Notes: generated by a model from the letters alone, not told the origin. Counted from the stretch's first letter, positions 21,993 through 34,577 are shown. The stretch is DNA of 64,000 nucleotides from Anthonomus grandis grandis (GCF_022605725.1 NC_065547.1:19385167-19449166), one strand, 5' to 3'. Numbers and translations are program-made.

Positions 21993-24900
21993 TTAAATTA
22001 TATATCCCCAAGATAACGTATTGGTCGATGCAGAGTTTACATTTCTTTTGTCATCATTATGTGGAAGTGCAATTTTTCTTTGGCTTATTGTAAACACTTC
22101 ATGTTTTTTAGATCGAATTAGATATTCTTTTGCATATGTTTGATTGTGACTAAACAAGCAGTTAAAATAATCTTCGAAAGTGATGTTATTTAATAAAGCT
22201 TTAGTAATACCCTTCGCTTTTTTTTACTTCATCGTTATGTATTTTAAATGCGTACATTTTCGACTTTAAACCAACAAATTCACTCATTATTTTACCGTTA
22301 TTCTCATCTTCCATTATCCCTAATATTTTTTTATTAACCAATGGTATATTATAAACATTATTTGGCGGATAATCAGAAGTGTCAAATTTGTGAATATCCT
22401 CTTTCATATGTTTATAAATATCATCAACATGAAAATGGTAAATTAGAGAATCAGTGTCTGTATAGAGTAATTTTGCAGCATCATAAAATTTTGGTTTTAT
22501 ATAATTATAATGAAAATCATATAAAATCGTTTTAGAAATTTCTAAAATACTAAAAGCTAGATAAATCGGTTTATTAAATTTAACATTTACACGAGACAAT
22601 TCTATAATTGCTAAGTTTTCATCGAAAATTGTCAAACTATGAAAGTTTGGTTTTGAAATTAACGTTTTTGCTCCAAATCTACCATCCCATGAGGTTACTA
22701 ATTTTACATCTTTATATTTTCTAACGTTTTCCATAGTTTTTCCAAATACCGCATTATTCACTCATTTAAAAAAGTTTCTTTTCAAAATCATTCTTGCTTA
22801 ATTTTCTCATGTCAGTATTAAGTGTTATGTATGATTTTAACCAAGGTGATTGTCTAAAAGCTAACACCTTATGTATTTTTATTACTTTTATACCCAATTG
22901 TATTGCCTGTTTTAAATTTCTATAATGTATAATATAGTTTTTTTTATTATAAAGGGTTGTTAGTAACTTTGGCTGCCGGATGGTTATTGGAAGAGGTGGA
23001 ACTAACTTTTCTGCACATAAAGGTAAATCTTTATGAAGATTATGTAAGTTTTGAGGGTAATCTAAATCTACTTCAAGAATATATCCTGCATCAGAATCAT
23101 CGGGTGTATTAATAATAGAATAATAATCAATTGCTTTAAGCCACCTAAACTCACCTTGCGGTAAGGCCTCACACATAGCGGTTCCATATAAATTGTTTAC
23201 ATCAAAGTACATTAAATATGATGGCTCTATTTTAGGATCATATTCTTTTCCCATATATTTATTATTTGCTTTTCCGTATCGATTACTGTGAAATTCCTCC
23301 TCTAATTCCTCTTTCTATCATCATTACTTTATCTATATCTGTAATTAATTCTAAGGAAACCTGAAAGATTAAAAGGCATGCATCATATGCTAATCCAGGT
23401 GCAGTATATGATCTTAAGCATTCTAAACCATATGTTATAAAACAGACTTTTCTGAAATTTTCGAATACATCAGCTAATATTAATACATCAGTTTTTAAAT
23501 AAATTTCCATGTATTGTCGTAAATTTTTAATTTTTAATTTATTCCAAACATTAATAGCATGTGCATAATAATTGTGTGAAATACTTTTTTTTTAATTTTA
23601 CTGTAAAATTTGGTGGCAATGGGTGGCAGTTATTGATCATTTAATTTTTCCCAAGAATCTAGATATTCGTATGGAAAAACTTCCTTTTTTGAAAGTAAAT
23701 TAAACTCTTCATCAGCGTTTTTATTATACATTTTTCAGAAATATTTAAATAGGAACTTAATTCATCTAGGCTGCTAGGCATAAATCTAAAAAAATCCAGA
23801 AATGTAAAAGAAAGACTAGTATTTAGAATATATTTTGTAAAAGATATATATTTTTCTTTATTGACTGGTAGTAATGTTACTTGACCAGGTATCGCTGTAG
23901 CTAATTTTTTAATTATAAAATGCCCGTCGTAGCCTGAGATATTGTGAAATATACAAGGAATCATATGTTCTACTTTATAATTGAGATTACAAGAATTATG
24001 TGAAGCTCCCCTATATTAGCCCGTAAAATGACAATGATCTCTAACCAAATCAATCATCACCAGAAAATGGCTTTAAACAAATGTGGCAATTAGTTGATTT
24101 ATAAAATAATTGATTTTCTAAATCAGTTAATGGTATCATAGATGCTGTACGATTAAATATGAGGTTTAACTGTTGAGCCAGGTCGAATAATTGCCTACAA
24201 AACCAACTGATACAATCTGAACCTGTATACATATCAAATTTTGATAAATTATTATCATAAATACAAAACAAATACTAAACAATACTGCAAGGTGTATGTT
24301 TTTCATTCTTTCTAGTTTTTTCAGTTAATAACGGATCCTCAAAATTCTCCAATATACTTTCAATGTAGGCATAAATAACAAATAAAACTTGCAATTTTTT
24401 TTTGAAACGTGTAAATGATATTGTTTTTTCATTTTCTAATGGCAACGTTATTTTGGTTTTATTATTTATTTTTTTGCAAGTGAACATATGCTGATTTAAT
24501 GTTTCACGTGAATAAAAACGGTTTAAACATCTATCGCAATAAAACTTTTGATTTCTTTTTTTTGATTTCCACTGCCTTGTTTTGCCAATCGATTTAAATT
24601 TTTAATTAAAGCAAAATGGAAAACTGATTTAAATTTATAAATATTTTCTGATATACTATAATTACCATAATCATTATCATCTTCATTTTCATGATCAGCA
24701 GACAACATTAATAGATTTACTTTAGTTAAATATTCAAAATTACTTAAACAACTTTAACTTTTTTCTATAGAAAAGACATTTACAGAAATATTATTCATCT
24801 TTTCAAATTTAGGAATATCTTTTAATTTTATTGGGAAATCGATTTCATCATATTTTAAAATATCTAGAAAATCGGGATAGGATGAAGTTCTGCTAACATT

Positions 24901-25555
24901 TTGACTTGAATTACATGGATGAAGTGCTGCTACAATACACCAAAGAAAATAATAGGGATCTTTGTTTTGAATATTAATAACCCCTTTTGTATTTTGAATA
25001 AATTTGGGCAATGTAATATAAGTAGACACACCTACATTAATTGGTGTGTAATTATTCAAATTTACTTTTAGGTGTAAAATTTCATAAAGAGCCCATCCAG
25101 AATTGTCAGTCTTGTTAAAATATTATTTTTAACATGATCACTATACCACTGCTTTAAATCGGTGTTTTGGTCAATAATTCTATTTTTTGTAATAAAGTGT
25201 TTCAAGTCAGTTTCTCCAGTTTGTGGTTGTATAAAGTTAGCTAAAAAAATAACATTTCTTTCAAAAGGGATTTTTTCAACTCACTTCTAATTTTACAGCT
25301 AAAAGATCTAAATGCTTTATTTAAAAAACTTGGGGATTTTTAATATGCAAATCTATTATAGCTCCGGTTCTTATGCGACTCTTAAAACATGACTCTTTTC
25401 TAATATTAGTCTTAGATGAATTATATATATAAAATTTAAAAAAATATATATTTCTATTTAAATATTTGAGCCACTTACAAAAATCATTCTCTGTCTGTAC
25501 TAGCCTACTAACTTTTTCTTATTTTTTCATTAATTTCTGCACACTTATTCGCCAT
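21993..25555 (-). pseudogene. polB: Maverick protein-primed DNA polymerase B
   Basis: Starts at ATG 25555 and ends at TAA 21993. Blocks in order: an N-terminal region typical of Polinton polymerases (INVGVSTYITLP, KGVINIQNKDPYYF), a C2H2-like patch (HMFTCKK at about 24480) and CHICLKPF (about 24080). The exonuclease motif follows, HNISGYDGHF (about 23940). Then come TDVLILADVFENFRK (about 23490), motif A YFDVNNLYGTAM (about 23200), motif B NNAVFGKTMEN (about 22750), motif C YTDTDS (about 22460) and the C-terminal HEVFTISQRKIALPHNDDKR ending at TLSWG. It would replicate the element from a protein primer. At least eight shifts or stops. All catalytic aspartates of motifs A and C are still readable. 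Confidence 0.93.
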
Positions 25556-25782
25556 TTTAATTCTGCTGCGATAAATTGCCTTTTACGTACTATATGAAAC
25601 TATGATTATTATTTTAGTGTTAATTACTGCTTTATTTATATAAGCTGGTACACTAGGTGTGTCATAACCATTCTATTACTAATTTACATAAAAGACGTTG
25701 CGCAAGGTAATCCACATGCACCGTGTGACACTCCTCTCCTTTGCTTTACCATATTTTTTTTTCTTTGAATTTAAGTATAAAA

Positions 25783-26336
25783 ATGAGTAAAGAAAATGAC
25801 ACATTATCCTATCTAGTTTATAAGAAAAATATTGTGAAACAAAAAACCTAAAAAAGTGGCTTTAATTCCTTCTACTATATTATTTAAAAGTAATGATTTA
25901 GCAGAATTAACACTTGAGACATTATATGTTATCGTTAAACATTTATTCAGGTAGGTAAAATATTTTATATTCTACTTTTTTTTTTGTATAAACAAAATCT
26001 TATATTTAGATATGGGGTCAAGGGAGTTGAAAAAAAGATCATGTTATGCTCAAATTAAATTACACACCACGTGACGACACAATCAAAATGAAATTGGGGG
26101 AACTTCCTGCGTCGTACGTCAAATTATTGGTAGACACGGAGAAAGAGCTGATCATTTTAAAAGGTGCGATGAGTAAATTTAAATTCGATTTGAGGCCGCA
26201 AAAGGAGGAGGAGGAAAAGTTGATTGGCTGCAATGGTGGTGGATGTGAATCATCAGCAGTGGCGGTAAAAAAGAGAAAGATTAATATTTTGAAGAACAAA
26301 ATTATCTTACCGTTTACACCTTCATCTTCATCATGA
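25783..26336 (+). pseudogene. Small spliced Maverick gene of unknown function
   Basis: ATG 25783 begins a frame (MSKENDTLSYLVYKKN) with one shift in the A-rich run near 25845. It continues to ...LYVIVKHLF and a consensus donor (AG|GTAGGT at 25950). An acceptor TATATTTAG (26009) leads to RYGVKGVEKK. After a 2-base disturbance near 26045 the frame opens to 26336 with LKLNYTPRDD...VKKRKIN, a basic C-terminus and a Ser-rich end. It is divergent from polB, and TATAAAA lies just upstream of the ATG. No family recognised; a DNA-binding role would be a guess. Confidence 0.4.
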
Positions 26337-26469
26337 TTGACAGCATTTCAGGAGGTTTGGGATGTTGATGCTGAAGATTTTGAAAGTCAAAAATTTTGCG
26401 TCTTGTAATCAGAATTATTTTGTAATAAATAGATATTTTATATTATTATTATTATTACAGATGTTTTAT

Positions 26470-26649
26470 TTATTTATTAACAATCCAGTCTCTCAAAATA
26501 TACACGTTTTGTTTGGCACATCTTAAATTATTATATATATGTTTTTTACAGTGATATTTACGACCACTTTGCCTAATAAGACAACTTAAACAGCCTAAAT
26601 CTAATAAGTCTATAATATTATTATTTGGAATTATACTACTTAGCCACAT
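26470..26649 (-). CDS. Small Cys/His-containing ORF
   Basis: 59 codons with the pattern CLSC...HCKKH...C that could bind zinc. A second short minus-strand ORF (MEGKQIDCITRN..., about 26790-26690) lies upstream. They may be parts of one decayed Maverick gene. Unrecognised. Confidence 0.25.
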   Translation of the reverse strand: MWLSSIIPNNNIIDLLDLGCLSCLIRQSGRKYHCKKHIYNNLRCAKQNVYILRDWIVNK

Positions 26650-26999
26650 TTTTTTGTCAAACCTTTAACATACACTGCTTTATTCTTTTATTATTATAAA
26701 TAAAGACCTTCTAAGGGTAGGTAGTTTGCATCAGTGAAGTCCCATGGTAGTCCAAGTAGATTTCTCGTTATACAATCTATTTGTTTTCCTTCCATTGTGG
26801 CACTGGAATGACTATTATCAATAGATTGAAACCAATGAAATGGAAATGGAAATTTGATAAAATGAAGAAAAATATTGTGGCGTTAACTTTACAGTGTTAC
26901 TATTTTGCCAAGAATTTGCAGACGGTAGCTCAGAATTATTGGAGGCTTGGGATTGTTCGAAGGTTCACTTGAAATCTCATTACTGGCTATTAAAGAATA

Positions 27000-28815
27000 T
27001 AAACTTGATTATAACTATTAAATAAGAGGGCGCCACTTAGTTTTTTTTATAAACGAAAGAAAACTAAGAAAAATACTTGGTATATATGTAGGTTTCAATG
27101 AACAATTAAATGACCCTGGATAAAGTAGATTTAAAGAGGCAAAAAAATATCTTAACAATAAAACCAAATTATATTTACATCAAAGATGTAAATATAAGTA
27201 ATACACCTCATGTTCTAATCTGTTAAATGTTAATAATTTATTATGAATTAAAATATGAATAATGTTGATATGATTAAAATAAGTGTGACAAAAGTAACAT
27301 TTAAATTATGATTACGCTTCTAGGTAGATTTCAGCACTTGAAAAATAAATTGCAATTATTAAAGTTTTTTTTGTATATATTTTTAGTACGCAGGGGAAAG
27401 TTCATGAACCTTTTTACCTAAGGCATATCAGCCTTAACCGAGTTATATCTACTTAACTACCAAAAAAGGTACTGAAAAATACTGAACAAAAAATAACAAA
27501 AATTATAGGTAAGAAATTGACGTATTAAATTATGATGTTGATTAAATATTTGTAGCAATAAATTGAAATTAAAGGTATATTAATAAAAATTTAAATAGGT
27601 GAGACAAATCTATAGTTAGTAATATTTAAATAAATCGAATAAACTGGCCTGTATATTCCTCCAAGAAATGAACGGCTAGCCTTCAAAACCGAGGCTGTGA
27701 ATGCATGCCATTTGTAGCTTAGCTATCCAGACTGGGAATCTCTAATACTAGCTCTAACTCTGGCTCCAGCTCCACCGCTTTCAGCAATTTTCCGGGGAAA
27801 TCAAAAGCCGGCAGCCATCAACAATTGAAGAAGAATAAAGAGGAAAACGGAAAAGTAAAACCCTAAAACAACGGTTGCCATTGTATTTACTGTCGATAAA
27901 AATTAATGGCGTTCAAAATGAGACACACTCACCTTGCTAAGTTTCATTATCTATCCATTAAAATATTGGGCATCCTGCACCAGAATTATGAATTAACGGT
28001 TCCCTAAAGGAACAAGATTAAGGACTATAAATTACAAACCATATTGGCCACTTCCTGCTTCACAAACTTCGGAAATAAAAAACTGGCCTTTTACGTGCGC
28101 TTCTACCAGCAACACGGGAACAAGTCCTCGAAAAATGGACCAGTACCGACTAAATCATTCCCGACCCCACCTATCGCCTGAGCTGTCAATATCAGCCAAT
28201 CAGAGAAAACATTAATTAAGACCAATCAGAAGAGTGACGGACCGTCAACAGAAAGCATGGATAATTAAGCCAGGAGAGTGATGCGTTACAGTAGTAATGT
28301 GTCATTGATAGTGTGAATTTTAAAAAAATATGAATACAAGAAGTTGACTGAAATTATTAAAATATTGAAATTAATAAAAATATAAATGGAGCGTTAGTGA
28401 ACATAAGGAGTGGAAAAATAAAACGCTACAATATCTCCATTTTCCAAATTAATTATAGCAATTTCCTTACAAAGAAAAGGACTTTTTTATATTAAAAGCC
28501 TTGAACGTCTAAAATATACATGATGCTAGCTGTTTCCCTTGGACAACGTGTGTGTTTCTTTCACTGTTTCTTCTATTTAACTGCAGTATTATAAAACATA
28601 CACAATTTATACAGGAAAGGTTTCTTATTTTTTTACCTTATTAAATAAGGTATATACATTGAAAAGAGCACACATACAAGGTGATCGAGAGTGATGGAAA
28701 CAAAGCGGTTTACTCTTTTCTCTTTCTACTGTTTTTTTTTTCTTCTTCTTCTTCTTCTACATATTTAATTTCCATAATCGGTTTCATTGAATACCTTTCA
28801 ATATATTTACACATT
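27000..28815. other. Non-coding stretch with a GC-richer island (27660-28270)
   Basis: No ORF with recognisable sense. The 27660-28270 part is clearly less AT-rich than its surroundings and, on the minus strand, carries a strong 5' splice-like site (AAG|GTGAGT at about 27930). Microsatellite (TTC)n at 28740-28757. The island may be a captured 5' exon/promoter region or a small repeat. Confidence 0.4.
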
Positions 28816-29106
28816 TCACTTCCTTTTATATAAACTTTTTAAATATGTTTTCTTATCTGTTAGGTTTTTAATAATTTCTGAAAATTCATAAACTGTGGTA
28901 TATCCCTCATACCAAGGAATACAGTGTTGATTGATCATTGTCCATTTTGCCTCCTTAATCACCGGCTTGGATAATTGATCCAAAGCAAATGGTGGTTTAA
29001 ACACAAAATGATTAAACTTTTCTCCGTCGTAGGCAGCCAATTCTTTGGGAAGAAATTTTTGGTTTTCCTGTTTAAAATCCTGAACATCTAATATGAGAAA
29101 ATCCAT
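28816..29106 (-). CDS. RNase H-fold nuclease-like protein of Mavericks
   Basis: 96 codons from ATG 29106. ILDVQDF at the start and HFVFKPPFALDQL in the middle, followed by W...NQHCIPWYEG, match an insect ORF type often found beside Polinton genes and predicted to have a DEDD-like nuclease fold. That family assignment is from memory. The fragment is shorter than the usual 200 or more residues and stops at YKRK. It shares the strand of the capsid remnant just upstream (29141-29518). Confidence 0.5.
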   Translation of the reverse strand: MDFLILDVQDFKQENQKFLPKELAAYDGEKFNHFVFKPPFALDQLSKPVIKEAKWTMINQHCIPWYEGYTTVYEFSEIIKNLTDKKTYLKSLYKRK

Positions 29107-29140
29107 ATTTTTTTCTATTCAATGTGTGTGTGTATAATAA

Positions 29141-29518
29141 TTATACTTGTTTAACTATTTTTGTAAGAGGATTATAGGTTAAGATACGATCGTAAATCAC
29201 TAAACAGTAAGCGGTGGTATCTTTTTCTAGATCTTTATTTAACTCAAACTCGATTCGCATCGCAACCGGACCCTACTGTATCATTTCCTTTTGATGCATA
29301 CAATTTATATAGGAAATGGGCGCTTTGGTTTTAAATTCTCCGGGGGTAAACATAGATTTATCAATCTTTGAATAATAATACACAGACTGAAATTGTGAAT
29401 ACATTTCATAAATAGTTGCAAATTTATTTTGACCTATATTCAAATTAAGGTCTATGTAAGAAAATCTTTCCGAGTTTAGAGTTTGTCTAGCTAAGGAAAG
29501 GTACACCATCTGTTTCAA
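29141..29518 (-). pseudogene. Maverick major capsid protein, C-terminal fragment
   Basis: Reads LNSERFSYIDLNLNIGQNKF, YEMYSQFQSVYYYSK, APISYINC and, after an in-frame stop at about 29275, MRIEFELNKDLEKDTTAYCL and YDRILTYNPLTKIVKQV to the stop at 29141. This is the conserved C-terminus of the hexon-like double-jelly-roll capsid protein of insect Polintons (family recognised from memory). Upstream of 29518 the frame is lost, so about three quarters of the protein is missing. Confidence 0.65.
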
Positions 29519-29519
29519 A

Positions 29520-30309
29520 GCTGCGCCAAGTTTTATCCCCTAATAACGCGCGATTAATGGCAGTAGCGCGCCTTTTTTTAATTTTAATTTTAGAAAAGTT
29601 AATTTATATTATTTTAAATAATGGTGTATTGTGTTTTGTTTACATTCGTTAGGTGCGCTGCTTAGTCTGGAATATGAGATAAATTAATATTTAAATTTTC
29701 CTAACTAAAATTTAAAACAGCTTGTTGGCTGCCTCTCTGATTTTGTGCAAAGCATAGAACAAATAATTAACAAAATTAGAAAAATTATAATTATCTTATT
29801 ATCAGGATTAGGATATAGAAACCCAAAAATAGACTTCGAAAATAAGACTATAAGAAAAGATTTCTCAAAAATATAATTTTATACGAATTTATTATTTAAA
29901 TACACATAATTACATAATTCGGATAAGTCCTAAATTATGCATCGCACATGATGGTAAATAATAATAAATTGGGTCGGCCAAAGCACCTGTGAAAAAAATA
30001 TTATAAATAATTCTTAAAAGTTATAAAAGATAATTCGTCTACCTGTTTTTAAAAAATGACCTCACTGAAAGATATAGGTAGCTATTTTTTTAATTGAATA
30101 TTATTTGAACCATTAACAAGTCAAATTTCCTTGTATTTGTTTTTAAAATTGTATAATAAGTAGGTATATTTTTAACGATTTAGAAATTGTTTCTGTTATA
30201 CCTTAATTTTCCCCATTTTAAGTTATTAATATTTTTACAGCGCCAATTTTGACCGAATAGGTTTTAAAACTGTAATAATAATTTTATATTTTATTTAAGC
30301 ACTAATATA
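29520..30309. other. AT-rich remnant without recognisable coding
   Basis: The area upstream of the capsid fragment, where the rest of the capsid gene would be expected. I could read no matching sequence in any frame. Confidence 0.4.
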
Positions 30310-30778
30310 TGTCGGCGCTGGCCAATAAATTAGATTATAAGTTGTGTTTAATAGTTTAAGAGAGGCCCGTTTGTTTATGTCTGGTTTTCAGGTGGCTCAT
30401 AAATTAGATAAGTTTTGATTATTTTTACTGTCGGCTGAGTTGGACAAAGGGCACACTTGATATTTTGAGGAATGTCAAGGAGAGTGGAACGGGGTCGGAT
30501 GTTGGTATAAGATTATGAAAAGAATAACATGAGCAGAAGTTAGTTATTAACGAGATTTTGGGTTGAAAGCATTGGCCCCGGATCGCTAGTTCTTTGTTAA
30601 ACTCGTATCGTCTTATTCTGTTGTAGAATTAGTGATTTTAATTAAGATTAACCATAGTTGTTGTTTACGTGTAGTTTTGTGTCAGTTAAAGTACACTATT
30701 AAACTAATTAATTAGTGTTTTTGATGTTTTATTGCTGAAATGTCTTCTAACAATAACAATTTTAATGAGGATCTGACA
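30310..30778 (+). repeat. 5' LTR
   Basis: TGTCGGCGCTGG to GATCTGACA. The gag ATG (30740) lies inside it, 39 bp before its 3' end. Flanked on the left by TATA. Confidence 0.93.
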
Positions 30779-31705
30779 TCAGAAGTGGGATTGCCCCGTC
30801 CAGGTGAGAATGTTCTGTTGAATGAGGAGAATTACACAGACAATAACAGCGTACCCACCAGCCAAGTTGAGTTTTTCCTTCGCAAAATAATAGAAATGCA
30901 AGATTCTAGTGCACCTGCTGTTAACACTGTAACAAGTCCTCAAATTCAACTACCAAGTTTTGATCCAAGTTCAAAGGTTGCTGATCCAGAAGGCTGGTGT
31001 TGCTTAATAGATGAATTTGTGAAAATGCAGAAGTTGTCTGGAATAATGTTAGTGACGAGCCTATCTTGCGCATTAAAGGGCGAGGCAGCAGATTGGCTTA
31101 TTCGTTGCAGGCCAATAGGAAAAACCTGGGAAGATATACGGGCTGAATTTTTATCAACTTTTTCCAAGCCTACTGACATAATGGAATTATTTGAGGAGGC
31201 TGTAAATGGCCGGCAAAATACTTCCAGTGAAATCACTTTATTGGATGAAGGGTTGCATGTTTTACGTTTGGCACAGCATTTAATTAAAACCTGTGAAAAC
31301 GAAGAGGCTCTAGCAACATTATTTGCTTGTCATGTTGTTGGAAGTAGGTCTGAAATGGTGCGGAAACGATTGCAATTAGATCCACCAAAAGACCTTAAAA
31401 GTTTCTGTATTGCCCTTCGTGGTTCAACTGGTAAACGGCCGGCGCTAGTTCGACCTGATCCTCATATTAGCTCGAAGCGGCGTGCCTTTACCCCATTGGA
31501 CAAAAGCGATCGAAAACATCATACAAGTGTCACAGCTGTGGAAAATTTGGACATAAATCGTATGAGTGCCGAACCAACACAAACATGCCGTCTACGTCAT
31601 CTGCAAGTAAACGAGTGGAGCCGAGAACCAATGTTGTTAGATGTTTTACCTGTGGTGGTCCTGGGCACATTTCAACCCATTGTCCTTAGAAGGAAAAGGG
31701 TACAG
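30740..31705 (+). CDS. gag: gag, starting within the LTR, frameshifted near its end
   Basis: The first 13 codons (MSSNNNNFNEDLT) are encoded in the LTR. The central part (VADPEGWCCLIDEF, LSCALKGEAADWLIR, FLSTFSKP) is a retrotransposon gag core. Two CCHC knuckles, CHSCGKFGHKSYEC and CFTCGGPGHISTHC, are encoded at 31528-31683 in the next frame, so a shift lies near 31510. The frame from 30740 itself closes at 31726 with non-gag sequence. It would form the particle shell and bind RNA. Confidence 0.85.
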
Positions 31706-33588
31706 GTAGCAAACCAAAATATCTAGAGAAGCGAGTTAATTTATTGGAGGTGGAAGTTTTACCACAAGGGGAAATGAAGCTGATAGATGGTAAGATTGTT
31801 GCTTTTCTTTTTGACTCGGGATCTGACTGTTCATTGATAAAACATAGCGTTTCTCTCTCATTAAAGAAAATATCAAAATTGTAATTGACATGTATATGCA
31901 TATTTTAGTAAGCAGACTTCTGAGATAGAATCACGCTATCATTCATATGAGCTCGAGACTTTGGCCGTTGTTAACGCTATTAAACATTTTAGGCACTTTT
32001 TGGTTGGAAAATATTTTACTGTGGTAACCGATTGCAATTCCTTGAAAGCTACAAAGAATAAAATTGATTTAACACCCCGAGTTCATCGATGGTGGGCATT
32101 TTTACAAGGGTTTGACTTCGACATTCAATATCGTGAGAGCACTCGAATGCAACATGCTGATTTTCTATCACGCAATCCTTTACTAAATCCTGATGATAAT
32201 GTCAAAGTATCACAGAAATTTGTTAAAAAAATTCAAATTTTGGAAATTCAAAAAGATTGGCTTCAAGTTGAACAACAACGAAATACAGAAATTCTTCAAT
32301 TAATCGCCAAATGGAAATCCTGCGAACTAGCTCCTGATTTGCTTAAAACATATGATATCCAGAATAATCTTTTACTTAGAAAAATAGAAAGAGAAGGTAA
32401 ATCAAAATGGCTTCCTATTATTCCTCGTTCTATGGCTTGGTCCGTCATTAATCATATTCATGTTGATTTAAAACATTTAGGTTGGGAAAAGACCTTGAAT
32501 AAATTATATGAATTTTATTGGTTCCCAAATATGTCCAAAAACGTTAAAAAGTTTGTTGACAACTGTCTTATTTGTAAAGCATCCAAAAATAAATCTGGCC
32601 CCACTCAAATTCAACTTCATTCAATTCCAAAAGTTCCACATCCTTGGCATACTATTCATATTGATATTTCTGGAAAATTAAGTGGGAAAAGTGACAGAAA
32701 AGAATATGCATTGGTTATCATAGACGCCTTTACAAAATTTGTTCTTTTATACCATATTTCTTCATTAACTGGAAAACAAGCTGTTGAATCATTCCGAAAC
32801 TTTACGTATTTGTTTGGAGCACCATGTAGGGTTATTTCCGATCAAGGCAAATGCTTTACAAGTTCAGAATTTAAAAAGTTTTGTTCTGATAACAAAATTG
32901 AACTTCATTTCATTGCACATAGTGCAAGTAGGGCTAATGGCCAGGTCGAACGTGTAATGCAAATTTTGAAAAATGTTTTTACTGCTATTGAGACTGAAGA
33001 AACAAGTACGTGGCAAGACAGTTTAGGAGAAGTCCAATTAGCTTTAAATAGCACAAAACATAAAACTACAGGATTTAGTCCTGCAGAATTATTATTTGGG
33101 GTAAATTTTCATTCCTTAGAATTGAGTAAGTTAGTTCATCAAAGTTTGAATAGCATTGATAATAATGTTTCTCTATCAGATATTAGAAGAAAAGCTAGTG
33201 AAAATATCGATAAATCGGCTAAAATTGATTCTGCTAAATTTAATAAAAATAAAGCTAAAATAAGGCATTTTGTTATAGGCGATTTTGTTTATGCAAATGC
33301 AATGAACGAATGTTATCAAAATTAGACCCTAAGTTTAGGGGGCCGTATAAAATAACCAAAGTTTTACCAAATGATAGATATGAGGTAGAGAGAGTAAACG
33401 GGAAAGGAGGTATAAGTAAATTTGTTCATGATCAATTGCGGGCAGTACCAAGTGGTCAAGAACAAGAAATGTTTGATTTTAATGATTACGAAAAAAAGAT
33501 AAGGATGAGCCAGTGTCGGCGAATAATTAAGTTTAAGTTATTTGAAGTATTTCAAAATAATTATAAGATTACATTTGTTTTAAGGTAG
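31706..33588 (+). pseudogene. pol: pol without RT: protease, RNase H, integrase
   Basis: The aspartic protease motif FLFDSGSDCSLIK (31802-31840) stops near 31884. Within about 30 bp RNase H sequence starts (SRYHSYELETLAVVNAI, VVTDCNSLKA), so the complete RT has been deleted between 31884 and 31915. Integrase in the frame 31961-33325: H...H with CLICK zinc domain (32455-32580), HIDISG (32656), ISDQGKCF (about 32836) and ANGQVERV (32934), a complete DDE set. A small shift at about 33310 moves the C-terminal domain (LDPKFRGPYKI) into another frame, ending at 33588. Confidence 0.9.
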
Positions 33589-33938
33589 CTCTTATTGACT
33601 GTATCGTCATCATACGATACCATTTTAAGTAATTCTATGTTTAGAAAGATTGCTGCGGTAATCAATGGCAAAGTATTATCATGCTGCGGTATGATAATTG
33701 TGTATCAAATTTATTATTGCGATGGCTAATACTGCTGCGGTGGTACAATTTGTTATGAGAATGAGAGAATGATTCTTTAAGATAAGAATACTTAACCTTA
33801 TTTACTAAGGGGTTGTTATAAGTTAATTGGAAGTGTTTGTCAGGATGGACAAGCGGATGAAGTGATAAGAGATTTTTTTTGGGTTTCAGGTGAAATTTAA
33901 AATAGCGCACGAGGACGTGCGACATGTCAGAATGGCCG

Positions 33939-34403
33939 TGTCGGCGCTGGCCAATAAATTAGATTATAAGTTGTGTTTAATAGTTTAAGAGAGGCCCGTT
34001 TGTTTATGTCTGGTTTGCAGGTGGCTCATAAATTAGATAAGTTTTGATTATTTTTACTGTCGGCTGAGTTGGACAAAGGGCACACTTGATATTTTGAGAA
34101 ATGTCAAGGAGAGTGGAACGGGGTCGGATGTTGGTATAAGATTATGAAAAGAATAACATGAGCAGAAGTTAGTTATTAACGAGATTTTGGGTTGAAAGCA
34201 TTGGCCCCGGATCGCTAGTTCTTTGTTAAACTCGTATCGTCTTATTCTGTTGTAGAATTAGTGATTTTAATTAAGATTAACCATAGTTGTTGTTTACGTG
34301 TAGTTTTGTGTCAAAGTACACTATTAAACTAATTAATTAGTGTTTTTGGTGTTTTATTGCTGAAATGTCTTCTAACAATAACAATTTTAATGAGGATCTG
34401 ACA
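33939..34403 (+). repeat. 3' LTR
   Basis: Same ends as the 5' LTR. It lacks 4 bp near 34314 and differs at three positions seen by eye. Followed by TATA, the target duplication. The 3' LTR ATG would again open MSSNNNNFNEDL before running into flanking sequence. Confidence 0.93.
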
Positions 34404-34577
34404 TATATTATGTAGTCTTGGGCGCTCTCACAACTTTATTTGCTAATTTAAATTTTCATGTTAGACTAAAAATTACTTCTAAGAATACAAAAAAAAATAT
34501 AAATAAACATTAGGTATTTATTGTCCATATAATACTGTTGAAAAAATACATAATATATTTACATAAAAAATAAGTAT

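Larger units (their letters stand above)
30310..34403 (+). mobile_element. Young Gypsy-type LTR retrotransposon lacking RT
   Basis: Bounded by two nearly identical LTRs (469 and 465 bp, TGTCGGCG...ATCTGACA) and the target duplication TATA. By eye the LTRs differ by three substitutions and a 4-bp deletion. The order inside is gag, protease, RNase H, integrase. The whole RT is missing, so it could move only with help from a related element. It is inserted in the Maverick. Confidence 0.93.

Noticed and set aside
26781..26972. Plus-strand ORF of 63 codons
   Set aside because: No recognisable family, and weak small ORFs on the other strand compete with it; not supported enough to list.
28740..28760. 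(TTC)n run as a possible CRISPR-like or regulatory repeat
   Set aside because: Simple microsatellite without spacers; nothing in the window suggests prokaryotic DNA.
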